Source of the DNA: Pseudomonadota bacterium
Lineage (GTDB): Bacteria > Pseudomonadota > Gammaproteobacteria > Steroidobacterales > Steroidobacteraceae
Assembly: GCA_021779535.1 (NCBI GenBank)
Contig: JAJYAM010000003.1
Span: 23,501-87,500, forward strand
Direction: 5' to 3'
Length of the DNA stretch: 64,000 nucleotides
The notes under the pieces were generated by a model. It searched no databases. It saw nothing but the letters and a program-made list of their open reading frames with translations, and had not been told where the DNA came from. Positions 8,533 through 17,332 of this stretch are shown here, piece after piece. The number at the start of each line of letters is the position of its first letter. Position 1 is the first letter of the stretch. The translations under genes were made by a program, and so were the position numbers.

Positions 8533-9830
8533 GCTCGGGGCTGGGAACGCGGGGCGTGACGCAGGGTACTTCGAGCTTCGACGGCGTCGAGTACCCGGAC
8601 GCCGGGGCATCCGACCCGATCCGGCTCGGCTGGATGCGCGGCGCCCCGCCGCCGCCCGAGCGGCGCATCCGCTTCGAGGACGACCGGTTCCTCGAGTTTC
8701 CGCAGCTGCGCTGGAGCTTGTCGCACCTGCGCGAGCTCGTGCCGACGGCCCGCGTCTGGCGCGGCGATCACGCGAACGTCCGGTGGCCGGCCCCGGACCC
8801 GTCGACCGAAGCGTCGATCGACGCGCTCGGGTTCGTCGATCTCGACGGACGGCGCCGCGTGTGGCGGGACGCGCTCGCGGACACGTACACCGACGGAATC
8901 CTGGTGCTGCACCGGGGCGTACCGGTCTACGAGCGTTACTTCGGCGCCCTCGACGCGCATCGGCCGCATGCGTGCTTTTCGATCACGAAGTCCTACGCCG
9001 CGACCGTCGCCGCGACCTTGATCCACGAAGGAGCGCTCGACGAGACCAGGACGGTGCCTTACTACCTGCCGGAAATGGCGGATTCGGGATATCGGGAAGC
9101 GACCCTGCGGCACTTGCTCGACATGCAGGTCGGCGTCGCCTATTCGGAGGAATACCAGGACCCGAAGGCCGAGATCTGGGCCTACGCGCGCGCGGGCGGA
9201 CTGCGGCCGCGCCGCGCGGGCGATCACGGTCCGACGAATTATTACGACTTCCTGGTCACGCTGCGCCGGCAGGGCGAGCATGGCCGCGCCTTCGAGTACA
9301 AGACGGTGAACACCGAGGTGCTCGGCTGGATCATGAAGCGCGTGACCGGGTTCGGGCTCGCGGATACGCTGTCGCGCAGGATCTGGTCACGGCTCTGCTG
9401 CGAGGAGGACGCGTACCTCGGCGTCGACTCGATCGGCGTCGAGATGAGCGGCGGCGGGCTGAACGCCTGCCTGCGCGACGTCGCGCGGTTCGGCGAGATG
9501 ATGCGTCGGGAAGGCGATTGGGACGGCACCGAGATCGTCCCGGCCGCCGTGGTCGCCGACATTCGTGCGGGCTCCGACCCGTCGAAGTTCTCCGCCACCG
9601 AATACCCGCTGCTGCCGGGCTACTCGTATCGGAGCATGTGGTGGATCGCGCACGACGCGCTCGGCACGTTCGAGGCGCGCGGGATCCACGGACAGCGCCT
9701 GTACGTCGCGCCGGGCGCGGAACTGGTGATCGCCCGTTTCGCATCGCATCCGGTCGCGACCAGCGCGGCGAACGATCCCGTCACGCTGCCCGCGTTCCGC
9801 GCGCTCGCCCGGGAGCTCGCCGGGGCGTGA
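8529..9830 (+). CDS. serine hydrolase, beta-lactamase fold, NylB-like
   Basis: A 433-residue member of the class C beta-lactamase/penicillin-binding fold. The SxxK nucleophile motif is Ser151-Ile-Thr-Lys154 in CFSITKSY. A likely catalytic Tyr257 lies in FEYKTVNTEVLGW, which resembles the corresponding segment of 6-aminohexanoate-oligomer hydrolase (NylB) more than that of true beta-lactamases. No signal peptide is evident, so the location is uncertain. Its ATG overlaps the stop of the upstream propeller gene (ATGA), suggesting translational coupling and a shared substrate or pathway. The natural substrate cannot be read from the sequence; an esterase or amidase role is inferred. Confidence 0.85.
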   Translation: MSSGLGTRGVTQGTSSFDGVEYPDAGASDPIRLGWMRGAPPPPERRIRFEDDRFLEFPQLRWSLSHLRELVPTARVWRGDHANVRWPAPDPSTEASIDALGFVDLDGRRRVWRDALADTYTDGILVLHRGVPVYERYFGALDAHRPHACFSITKSYAATVAATLIHEGALDETRTVPYYLPEMADSGYREATLRHLLDMQVGVAYSEEYQDPKAEIWAYARAGGLRPRRAGDHGPTNYYDFLVTLRRQGEHGRAFEYKTVNTEVLGWIMKRVTGFGLADTLSRRIWSRLCCEEDAYLGVDSIGVEMSGGGLNACLRDVARFGEMMRREGDWDGTEIVPAAVVADIRAGSDPSKFSATEYPLLPGYSYRSMWWIAHDALGTFEARGIHGQRLYVAPGAELVIARFASHPVATSAANDPVTLPAFRALARELAGA

Positions 9831-9856
9831 GCGCGCGCCGGCCCGCCGATCCCGGT

Positions 9857-10123
9857 TCACCGCAACTGGCTGTCCTTGCTGCCGCGGCGGTTGTAACCGC
9901 TGGACTGCGCCTCGTCGCGGTCACGCTCCGCCTGGCAGGCGACGCAGAGCCGCACGCCGGGGATCGCGACACGCCGCGCCTCGGGAATCTCGCCGCCGCA
10001 GGACTCGCAATGGCTGAGCGACGGCCCGGTCGGCAGACGGCTGCGCGCGCGCTGTACACCGTCCTTCACGGTCGCGTCGATCTGTTCGTTGACGGCATTG
10101 TCGCCCGCCCACCCGGTGGCCAT
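9857..10123 (-). CDS. ybiI: DksA/TraR family zinc-finger protein, YbiI type
   Basis: An 88-residue protein that matches E. coli YbiI closely as I recall it. It begins MATGWAGDNAVNEQI, has a four-Cys zinc finger (Cys39, Cys42, Cys60, Cys63) and ends in GYNRRGSKDSQLR. Family members resemble the globular end of DksA and may bind RNA polymerase, but the short coiled coil makes a ppGpp-type role uncertain. The start at 10123 is chosen over longer versions because the YbiI N-terminus starts there and GGGAGGG lies just upstream. It is convergent with the serine hydrolase gene and divergent from the exporter gene. Confidence 0.9.
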   Translation of the reverse strand: MATGWAGDNAVNEQIDATVKDGVQRARSRLPTGPSLSHCESCGGEIPEARRVAIPGVRLCVACQAERDRDEAQSSGYNRRGSKDSQLR

Positions 10124-10308
10124 CGGCTGAATCCCTCCCATCCGTTGCGCAATTATCCGCTCGCGAGACCGAGTGTTGGCCCGAAACCGCGACGATTCAA
10201 GTATCATCGTGGCCGTTGCCCGGACGCAACCGCGCGGGGAACTTCGAGCGGCGCCCCCGGCCTAAGTGCGCAATCGCGAAACACCGCGCAATTCCAGAGC
10301 CAATCACC

Positions 10309-11658
10309 ATGACCCGACCGGAATACCGCGCCGCGTTCTCGCTCGCGGCCGTGTTTTCGTTGCGGCTGCTGGGCTTGTTCATGATCTACCCGGTGTTCGC
10401 CGCGTACGCGCGCGGACTCGCCGGCGCGACGCCGTACACGATCGGTCTCGCACTCGGGATCTATGGCCTGAGCCAGGGCCTGCTGCAGATTCCGTTCGGC
10501 ATGTTGTCCGACCGGGTCGGCCGCAAGCCGATGATCGTGATCGGGCTGCTGATGTTCGCGGCCGGCAGCGCGATCGCCGCGCGAGCGACGACGATCGACG
10601 GCGTCATGCTCGGCCGGGTGCTGCAGGGTGCGGGCGCGGTCGGCGCCGTGATCCTCGCGCTGGTCGCGGACCTCACCCGCGAGGAGAGCCGCACGAAGGC
10701 GATGGCGATGGTCGGGATCACGATCGGCTTCTCGTTCATGCTCGCGCTGGTGACCGGTCCGGTCGTCGCCGGCATCGCCGGCGTCCCCGGCATCTTCTGG
10801 CTGATGGTCGCGCTCGCGCTGCTCGGCATCGTCGTGGTGCTGTTCGTCGTCCCGGCGCCCCAGGACTCGCACGTGCACCGCGATGCCGAGACGGTGCCCG
10901 GGATGCTGCTGTCGGTGCTGCGCAATCGCGAGCTGCTGCGCTTCGATTTCGGGATCTTCGCGCTGCACGCGATCCTCACCGCGAGTTTTCTGGTGATCCC
11001 CGGCCTGCTGCACGCGCAGCTGCGGGTCGACAGCCGCGATCAATGGATCGTGTACCTGCCCGTGCTGCTCGTGTCGGTCGCGGTGATGATCCCGGCGATC
11101 GTGGTCGCCGAGAAGCGGCGGCGGATGAAGGAGGTGTTCGTCGGCGCGGTCGCCGCGATCGCGGTGAGCCAACTGCTGCTGCTGCGCGCCGGACACAGCG
11201 TCGCGACGCTCCTGGCCGCGGTCACGCTGTTCTTCGCGGCCTTCAACGTCCTCGAGGCGAGCCTGCCGTCCCTGATCACCAAGACGGCCCCCCCGGCCGC
11301 GAAAGGCACCGCGACCGGGATCTACTCGAGTTTGCAATTCCTCGGGATATTCTTCGGCGGCGTCGCCGGCGGCTGGATCCACCAGGTCGCCCACGCGAAC
11401 GGCGTGTTCGCCGGCTCCGCGGCGATCGCGATCGGTTGGCTGCTGGTCGCCGCGACGATGCGGCGACCGAGTCACCTCACGATGCGGATCCTGCGGATCC
11501 CGGGCACGGGCGCGATCGACGAACGCAGCCTCGGCGAGCGTTTCCGGACGGTTGCGGGCGTCGCCGACGTCGCCGTCGTCGCGTCCGAGCGCGTTGCGTA
11601 CCTCAAGGTCGACGCCCGCGTCTTCGACGCGAAGCGCGCGCAGACGATCGCCGGCTAG
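10309..11658 (+). CDS. yajR: MFS transporter, YajR-like, with C-terminal YAM domain
   Basis: A 449-residue major facilitator protein with twelve predicted membrane helices in the first ~390 residues. The family motif A is seen as GMLSDRVGRKP between helices 2 and 3. The last ~65 residues (LTMRILRIPGTGAID... to VDARVFD) are soluble and look like the ferredoxin-like YAM domain that marks E. coli YajR. Length also agrees (YajR is about 454 residues). The ATG at 10309 starts immediately before the first helix. The substrate of YajR-type exporters is not firmly known, so only drug/proton antiport by family is inferred. Confidence 0.85.
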   Translation: MTRPEYRAAFSLAAVFSLRLLGLFMIYPVFAAYARGLAGATPYTIGLALGIYGLSQGLLQIPFGMLSDRVGRKPMIVIGLLMFAAGSAIAARATTIDGVMLGRVLQGAGAVGAVILALVADLTREESRTKAMAMVGITIGFSFMLALVTGPVVAGIAGVPGIFWLMVALALLGIVVVLFVVPAPQDSHVHRDAETVPGMLLSVLRNRELLRFDFGIFALHAILTASFLVIPGLLHAQLRVDSRDQWIVYLPVLLVSVAVMIPAIVVAEKRRRMKEVFVGAVAAIAVSQLLLLRAGHSVATLLAAVTLFFAAFNVLEASLPSLITKTAPPAAKGTATGIYSSLQFLGIFFGGVAGGWIHQVAHANGVFAGSAAIAIGWLLVAATMRRPSHLTMRILRIPGTGAIDERSLGERFRTVAGVADVAVVASERVAYLKVDARVFDAKRAQTIAG

Positions 11659-11689
11659 CGACGCCGGAGCCGCCCGGAATCCGGCGCGT

Positions 11690-12094
11690 TCACAGCGCGT
11701 TGAACAAGCTGCCGACGAGGTCGCTCGCGAGGCCGAACCCGGCGCCCATGCCGAGCCCCGACATCACGTTGCCCATGAATCCGCCTCCGCCGCTCGCCGC
11801 ATAGGGCTGGGCGCTCCAGCCGCGCGGCTGCATCGTCGCCTGCGGCATCGACGCCACGTGGCTCTCGAGCGCGTGGATGTATTGGGCCATCTGCTCGATC
11901 AGCGCGGTCGTCGTCTGGTTCTGCTTTTGCACCGCGAGCGCGGCCTCGCGCAGATCGAGCACCAGTTCCCGCGCGAGGGTCGGATCCGTGATCTTGCTCT
12001 GCAACTTGTCGGCCAGCCCCTTGACCCCCTGCGCGACCTGATCCGCCTGAGTCTGTAGCTGGATCGCCTGGTTCTCGGCTGTCTGATAATCCAT
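11690..12094 (-). CDS. small helical protein with Gly-rich tail, unknown function
   Basis: A 134-residue protein that I do not recognise. Residues 1-75 are strongly helical, Gln/Ala/Leu-rich and free of Cys, and could form a coiled coil. Residues 85-134 are Gly/Met/Ala-rich (GGGGFMGNVMSGLGMGAGFGLA) and resemble a flexible or membrane-associating tail. There is no signal peptide. AGGAGA lies about nine bases before the ATG, so the start is well supported. It follows the M13 peptidase gene on the same strand after a gap of 146 bases, so co-transcription is possible but not shown. Confidence 0.7.
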   Translation of the reverse strand: MDYQTAENQAIQLQTQADQVAQGVKGLADKLQSKITDPTLARELVLDLREAALAVQKQNQTTTALIEQMAQYIHALESHVASMPQATMQPRGWSAQPYAASGGGGFMGNVMSGLGMGAGFGLASDLVGSLFNAL

Positions 12095-12240
12095 GGTGCC
12101 GTGCTCTCCTGAGGTGGTGTTTCGAGACCCTGCCGACGGGTCCGGATGCTGCGATTCGATCGCACCGAGACGGGATGGTTCCGCGATCCGGCGGCGGGGA
12201 CCGCGCGCCGGACCGTCGAATCATCGATGCCATGCGCCCG

Positions 12241-14265
12241 TCACCAGATCGGCACGCGCTGGTTCGGCGGCAGGTACATCTTGTCGCCGGGCTTCACGTC
12301 GAACGCCCGGTAGAACCCGGCCTGGTTGCGCAGCGGCGCCGTGCCGCGCACGTACGGCGGCGAGTGCGGATCGGTCTTCAGCCACAGGATCTGCTGCGCG
12401 CGGCGCACCTTGCCCCGCCACATCTGCACGAAACCGTAATACAAGCGCTGATCGCCGGTCATCCCGTCGATCACCGGCGCCGGACGGCCATGCAGCGCGA
12501 GATGGTAGGCCTGGTACGCGATCGCCAGGCCGGAATTGTCCGCGATGTTCTCCCCGAGCGTGAGCTTGCCGTTCACGTGGAACCCCGGCACGGGCTCGTA
12601 ACGGGAATACTGGGCGACCAGCGCCCGCGTCTTCGCGGCGAACTTGGCGTGGTCCGCCGGCGTCATCCAGTCGTGCAGATTGCCGTTCGCGTCGAACTGA
12701 CTGCCTTCGTCGTCGAAGCCGTGGCTGATCTCGTGGCCGATCACCGCGCCGATCGCGCCGTAGTTGGCGGCTTCGTCGGCGTTCACGTCGAAGAACGGCG
12801 GCTGCAGGATCGCCGCCGGGAACACGACCTCGTTCATCGTCGGATCGTAGTACGCATTGACCGTCTGCGGGCTCATGTCCCATTCGGTGCGGTCGATCGG
12901 CTTGCCGAGCTTCGAGCGCTCGCGCCGGAACTCGAACTCGGTCGCGCGGACGACGTTGCCGTACAGGTCGTCGCGACGGATCGAGAGCGCGCCGTAGTCG
13001 CGCCACTTGTCCGGATAGCCGATCTTGATCGCGAGCTTGTCGAGCTTCGCGAACGCGCCGACGCGCGACGGCGGGCTCATCCAGTCGAGCTTGGCGATGT
13101 CGGCCCGATAGGCTTCGATCAGGTGATGCACCAGCGCGAGCATCCGCGCCTTGTTGCGCGGCGGAAAATACCGGGCGACGTACAGTTTCCCGAGCGCCTC
13201 GCCCATCGCGACGTCGATGAGCGAGAGGCCGCGCTGCCAGCGGGGCCGGTTCACCTCGGTGCCCTTCAGCACCGTGCCCTCGAACGCGAACCGCCGTCGG
13301 ACGAACGTCTGCGAAAGGTAGGGCGCGGCCGACGACAGCACCCGCCAGCGGAAGTACGCCTTCCACACCGGGAGCGGCGTGGTCTCGATCAGCCGGCCGA
13401 GCCCGGTGAAGTAGCTCGGCTGGCTCACGATCACGTAGTCCACCTTGCCCGCGAGGCCGGTGTCCCGGAGGTACTCGGGCCAATCGTAGCCGCCCATCAG
13501 GCGCGGCAGATCGGCGAGGCTCGTCTTGTTGTAGGTCTTCACCGGATCGCGGTTCGCGACCGGCGACCACTGGAGCTTCGCGAGCGCCGTTTCCAGCTGC
13601 ATGATCTCGGCGGCGCTGCGCGCCGGGTGAGCGAGGCCCGCGAGGCGGAACATCGCCTGCACGTAGCGCAGGTAGGCCGCGCGCGTCGCGACCAGCTTCG
13701 GCGCCCGGCTGAGGTAGTAGTCGCGGTTCGGCAGGCCGAGGCCGCCCTGCGCGAGGTACACCGCGTAGCGGGTGGAAGCGCGCGAGTCCTGTGCGATCCC
13801 GGCGTCGAAGGGCGCATCCGCGACCGATTCGTTGTAATGCGCGATCAACGCGGCGATGCCGCGCTTGTCGGTGAGCGCATCGATCCGCCGCAGCTCGCCC
13901 TCGATCGGCGACACCCCGAGCGCATCGACGCGCGCGACGTCCATGTAGCTTGCATAGAGGTCGGCGACCTTGCGCGCCTCGGGATCCCGGGCGCCGCCCG
14001 CGAGCAATCCGGCGACGATCGTCTTCAACTGCTTCTGGGTCTCGTCGTTCACCAGGGTGAACATCGAATACGCGGACTTGTCGGCCGGGATCCGGAAGTC
14101 CTCGAGCCACTTGCCGTTCAAGTGCCGATAGATGTCGTCCTGGGGCCGCACGTTCGGCAGCACGTAGCGCAGGTCGATGCCGGACGACGGCATCGACGCC
14201 GCGTGCGCACCGGGTGTCGAGAACAGGCACGCCGCGCTCGCGGCAAGGATCGTTCTTCTCAGCAT
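12241..14265 (-). CDS. M13 family zinc metallopeptidase (neprilysin/PepO-like), exported
   Basis: A 674-residue M13 peptidase. A signal peptide covers about residues 1-23 (ending AHA). The zinc motif HExxH is His511-Glu-Ile-Ser-His515, and the third ligand is Glu572 in GENIADNSG, the ExxxD motif of the family. Full length and all catalytic residues suggest an active, probably periplasmic endopeptidase for oligopeptides. The start MLRRTIL at 14265 is preferred to one five codons upstream because GGAGG precedes it at the right distance. The gene begins 11 bases after the histidine kinase stop, so it is the third gene of a response regulator-kinase-peptidase operon. Confidence 0.92.
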   Translation of the reverse strand: MLRRTILAASAACLFSTPGAHAASMPSSGIDLRYVLPNVRPQDDIYRHLNGKWLEDFRIPADKSAYSMFTLVNDETQKQLKTIVAGLLAGGARDPEARKVADLYASYMDVARVDALGVSPIEGELRRIDALTDKRGIAALIAHYNESVADAPFDAGIAQDSRASTRYAVYLAQGGLGLPNRDYYLSRAPKLVATRAAYLRYVQAMFRLAGLAHPARSAAEIMQLETALAKLQWSPVANRDPVKTYNKTSLADLPRLMGGYDWPEYLRDTGLAGKVDYVIVSQPSYFTGLGRLIETTPLPVWKAYFRWRVLSSAAPYLSQTFVRRRFAFEGTVLKGTEVNRPRWQRGLSLIDVAMGEALGKLYVARYFPPRNKARMLALVHHLIEAYRADIAKLDWMSPPSRVGAFAKLDKLAIKIGYPDKWRDYGALSIRRDDLYGNVVRATEFEFRRERSKLGKPIDRTEWDMSPQTVNAYYDPTMNEVVFPAAILQPPFFDVNADEAANYGAIGAVIGHEISHGFDDEGSQFDANGNLHDWMTPADHAKFAAKTRALVAQYSRYEPVPGFHVNGKLTLGENIADNSGLAIAYQAYHLALHGRPAPVIDGMTGDQRLYYGFVQMWRGKVRRAQQILWLKTDPHSPPYVRGTAPLRNQAGFYRAFDVKPGDKMYLPPNQRVPIW

Positions 14266-14276
14266 CGCAACCTCCA

Positions 14277-15653
14277 TCAAACGGCGAATTTCAACGACAC
14301 CCGCAGACCGGGATCGGCGTCCGCGAGCACGAGCCGGGCTCCGTGCAGCTTCGTGACCGCCGCGACCAACGACAGCCCGAGTCCCGACCCCGGCACTTTA
14401 CGCGCCTCGTCGAGCCGTACGCGACGCCCTAACACGAGTTCGCGCTTGTCGGCCGGAATCCCGGGCCCGTCGTCCTCGACCGTGATCTCGGACCCGGTCG
14501 CGTCGTTGCGCAGGAACACCCGCACGTGCCCGCCGGCCGGCGTGAACTTGATCGCGTTGTCGAGCAGGTTCGCGAGCGCCTGCGCGAGCAGCTGCCGGCT
14601 GCCCTGGATGTGGACTCCGGCGGCCACCTCGCTGCGCAGCTCGATGCCGCGCTCTTCCGTGACCGGCGCGTACAGCTCGACGATGCTCGCGACCAGCGCC
14701 GACAGGTCGACCGCCTCGCGGGCGACGGTGCCGGTCTCCGCGAGCGCGATCCGCAGCAGCGCATCCAGGGTGCTGCGCATCCGGTCCACCTCGGCGGTGA
14801 CCCGTTCGAGCACGCGCCGTTCGGGGGAATCCTTGCCGAGACCCGCGAGCGCCGCCTCCGCGGTCGATTGCAGCCGGTTCAAGGGCGTGCGCAGATCGTG
14901 CGCGGCGCTGTCGAGGACCGTGCGCATGCCGAGCGTGAGCTGCTCGATCTTGTCGAGCATCCCGTTGATCTCCCTGGCCAGCGTGTTCAGCTCGTCCTCG
15001 GCGTCGCGGACCGGGAGACGGCGCGACAGGTCGCCGCGCATGATCTGGGTCGCGACCGCGGAGATCGCCCCGGCATGCGCGAGGATCCGTCGCCCCATCC
15101 AGATGCCGCCGCCGATGCCGATCAGCATCGTCGAGACGACCGCGGCGACGAGTCCGCGCATCATCAGGTTCTTCACGTCCTGGCGTTCTTGCACGTCGTG
15201 GCCGACCAGCATCCGGTATCCCCCCGGCAACGGGAACCGCTGCGCGCGGACCTCGTGGACCCGGGTTTGATCGCCATACGGCACGATCGCCTTGAATTGG
15301 ATCCACTTGCCCTCGCCCGGCGGGATCGTCGGCCACGCCGGCAGGTTCCCGGCGACCGGACGCATCCGCGGATCGACCATCAGGTACACCGCGCCCCGCA
15401 CGTCCTGGGTGTGCGAGCGCTGCTCGACCAGGTCGATGAAATCGCTGCGCGAGAGCACGAGGTACTGCTCGCGCAAGCCCTGCACCTCCGCCTCGATCAG
15501 GTTGTCGGTGCTGCCGTCGATGACCCGCGACACCGCGAAATAGACGCCGCTGAGGAGTGCGACGGTGCCGAGCGCGAACGCGATCGAGTACACGATCGCG
15601 ATCCGGAACGGCGAGCTGGTGAGGACCCCCAGGAAGCCCTGTTCCTGGTCCAC
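14277..15653 (-). CDS. two-component sensor histidine kinase
   Basis: A 458-residue membrane kinase. A first membrane helix lies at about residues 17-40 and a second at about 167-187. They bracket a ~125-residue periplasmic sensor region of unknown ligand. A HAMP domain follows (GGIWMGRRILAHAG... to INGMLDKIEQL). The phosphorylated His is His252 in SAAHDLRTPL. The ATPase part has the N box LLDNAIKF, G1 DDGPGIP and G2 GSGLGLSLV. The GTG start overlaps the response regulator stop by one base (TAGTG), giving tight coupling. The partner regulator is of OmpR type, and the downstream gene is the M13 peptidase. Confidence 0.92.
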   Translation of the reverse strand: MDQEQGFLGVLTSSPFRIAIVYSIAFALGTVALLSGVYFAVSRVIDGSTDNLIEAEVQGLREQYLVLSRSDFIDLVEQRSHTQDVRGAVYLMVDPRMRPVAGNLPAWPTIPPGEGKWIQFKAIVPYGDQTRVHEVRAQRFPLPGGYRMLVGHDVQERQDVKNLMMRGLVAAVVSTMLIGIGGGIWMGRRILAHAGAISAVATQIMRGDLSRRLPVRDAEDELNTLAREINGMLDKIEQLTLGMRTVLDSAAHDLRTPLNRLQSTAEAALAGLGKDSPERRVLERVTAEVDRMRSTLDALLRIALAETGTVAREAVDLSALVASIVELYAPVTEERGIELRSEVAAGVHIQGSRQLLAQALANLLDNAIKFTPAGGHVRVFLRNDATGSEITVEDDGPGIPADKRELVLGRRVRLDEARKVPGSGLGLSLVAAVTKLHGARLVLADADPGLRVSLKFAV

Positions 15654-16336
15654 TAGTCTTCTTCGCTGAGGCTGTATCCGGCGCCGCGAACCGTATGCAG
15701 CAGGGGTTTGTCGAAATCCTTGTCGATCGCCTGCCGCAAGCGGCTGATATGCACGTCGATCACGTTCGTCTGCGGGTCGAAGTGGTAGTCCCAGACCCCC
15801 TCGAGCAGCATCGTGCGGGTGACCACCTGGCCGCTGTGGCGCATCAGGAACTCGAGCAGCTGGAACTCCCGCGCGGTCAGCTCGATCTTCTTGCCGCCGC
15901 GCGTGACCCGCCGCGTCATCCGGTCGAGTTCCAGATCCGCGAGCTTCAGCTTGGTCGCGGCCTCGCCGCTGCCGAGTTCGGCGCGGCGCGCGAGCGCGTC
16001 GATCCGGGCCAGCAGCTCGGACACGTGGTACGGCTTGGTGAGGTAATCGTCGCCGCCGGCGCGCAGACCCGTGATGCGGTCGTCGACGTCGCCGAGCGCG
16101 CTCAGGATCAGCACCGGGAACTTGCGTCCGGTCGCCCGCAGGGACTGCACCAATGCGAGTCCGTCGAGCTTCGGCAGCATCCGATCGACGATCACGAGAT
16201 CCAGCGCGATCGACGATGCGAGGTGCAATCCCTCGAGTCCGTCCGCCGCGACGTCGACCGTATGGCCGACCTCGCGCAGGGCCTTCGCGAGATAGTCCCT
16301 CGCGACCTGGTCATCCTCGACGATCAATATGTGCAT
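15653..16336 (-). CDS. OmpR/PhoB-type response regulator
   Basis: A 227-residue regulator. The receiver domain (1-118) has the acidic pair Glu7/Asp8-Asp9, the phosphorylation site Asp51 in VIVDRMLP, Ser79 and the conserved Lys101 in LTKPY. The C-terminal winged helix (about 128-225) has the usual ELTAREFQLLEFLMRH and VDVHISRLRQAID stretches. The start MHILIVEDD at 16336 agrees with the family although the ribosome site is weak. It is the first gene of the kinase/peptidase operon and is divergent from the aryl polyene cluster. That makes the shared 228-base region, with its palindrome at 16416-16432, a candidate target. Confidence 0.92.
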   Translation of the reverse strand: MHILIVEDDQVARDYLAKALREVGHTVDVAADGLEGLHLASSIALDLVIVDRMLPKLDGLALVQSLRATGRKFPVLILSALGDVDDRITGLRAGGDDYLTKPYHVSELLARIDALARRAELGSGEAATKLKLADLELDRMTRRVTRGGKKIELTAREFQLLEFLMRHSGQVVTRTMLLEGVWDYHFDPQTNVIDVHISRLRQAIDKDFDKPLLHTVRGAGYSLSEED

Positions 16337-16415
16337 GCTTGAACCGCTTTCGGGAATCGCGGCGACCGCGGTCGCCGCCGCGCGACGCCTGGAGCCGTCC
16401 GTCGGTCCCATATAA

Positions 16416-16432
16416 GATGGGAAATCTATGAC
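16416..16432. promoter_or_regulatory. palindrome in the divergent control region of the two-component operon and the aryl polyene cluster
   Basis: TCCCAT and ATGGGA are perfect inverted repeats separated by five bases (ATAAG). The site is A/T-rich in a GC-rich setting and overlaps a -10-like TATAAG (16421-16426). It lies 80 bases upstream of the response regulator start and about 130 bases before the first cluster gene. An operator or overlapping promoter is inferred, and the regulator that binds it is unknown. Confidence 0.4.
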
Positions 16433-16564
16433 GTCGCAGAGGATGCCGCAAGCCGTACGCGCCGGGAGCGGGACCCGGAGGTCGCGCGGCGGGCGCGCGT
16501 CGCCGCCGGCCGGCGGCCGGATCCCGGCGCCGCGCGGGTGACCGTCCGTCGCCGCGGGCAACTC

Positions 16565-17329
16565 ATGGCGAATCCGCTGCGGGCCGCTTACGAAGCACTG
16601 ATCTACGCCGCGACGCTCGCATTCCTCGCGATCTTGTCGTTCACCTGGTCGACCTGCGCCTGGCTGCTGTGGCCCGTGCTCCCGGAGAGGATCGGGACCG
16701 TGATCGGCCGGCGCGCGATCATGACCGGCTTCCGGTTCTACGCGTGGCTGTTGTCGATCGCCGGTGCCTACCGCTTCGATCTCGGCGATTTGAGCGGGTT
16801 GCGGGACGCGCCGCCGATGATCCTCGCGCCGAACCACCCGACGCTGCTCGACGCGCCGGTGATCCTCGGCCGGTTCCCGAATCTCGCGTGCGTGATGAAG
16901 GCGAGCGTCGGCCGCAATCCGCTGTTCGGCGGGGGCGCCCGCCTCGCCCGCTACGTGAGCAACGACTCGCCGCGGCAGATGATCCGCGAGTCGGTCGAGG
17001 CCCTGCGCCGCGGCGGCCACTTGCTGCTGTTCCCCGAAGGCACGCGCACCGCGCGGCCGCCGATCGACGCGCTGGGCGGCGGCATCGGCGCGATCGCGAA
17101 ACGCGCCGGCGTGCCGATCCAAACGCTGCTGATCGAAACGGATTCACCGTTCCTCGGCAAGCGCTGGCGGCCGTCGCACCCGCCGCGCCTGCCGATCCAT
17201 TACCGGGCCCGGCTCGGCCGGCGATTCGCGCCGTGCAGCGACCCGGCCCGCCTGGTCGCCGACCTCGAGGCGTACTTCCGCGCCACGCTCGGCGACGCGG
17301 CGGCTGCGGCGCCGGCGGAACGGCACTGA
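16565..17329 (+). CDS. PlsC-family acyltransferase of the aryl polyene cluster
   Basis: A 254-residue membrane-associated acyltransferase. Hydrophobic segments occupy about residues 12-40 and 52-68. The catalytic HxxxxD motif is His91-Pro-Thr-Leu-Leu-Asp96 in APNHPTLLD, and the second family motif FPEGTR is at 156-161. In aryl polyene loci this type of enzyme is thought to help join the polyene to a lipid-like anchor. The start is uncertain: an in-frame GTG at 16538 would add nine residues, and neither start has a good ribosome site. The next gene begins three bases after its stop, so the two are probably co-translated. Confidence 0.85.
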   Translation: MANPLRAAYEALIYAATLAFLAILSFTWSTCAWLLWPVLPERIGTVIGRRAIMTGFRFYAWLLSIAGAYRFDLGDLSGLRDAPPMILAPNHPTLLDAPVILGRFPNLACVMKASVGRNPLFGGGARLARYVSNDSPRQMIRESVEALRRGGHLLLFPEGTRTARPPIDALGGGIGAIAKRAGVPIQTLLIETDSPFLGKRWRPSHPPRLPIHYRARLGRRFAPCSDPARLVADLEAYFRATLGDAAAAAPAERH

Positions 17330-17332
17330 GCG

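Noticed and set aside
4795..8610. A 1,271-codon open frame on the minus strand opposite the TerC-family and propeller genes
   Set aside because: Its composition is Arg-rich without domains. The plus strand shows signal peptides, Asp boxes and ribosome sites.
8529..9830. Beta-lactamase conferring antibiotic resistance
   Set aside because: Only the fold and SxxK motif agree. The Tyr motif resembles NylB-type hydrolases, there is no signal peptide, and no resistance genes are near.
12175..15270. A 1,031-codon plus-strand frame opposite the M13 peptidase and kinase genes
   Set aside because: No domains recognisable. The minus strand has HExxH, the kinase boxes and good ribosome sites.
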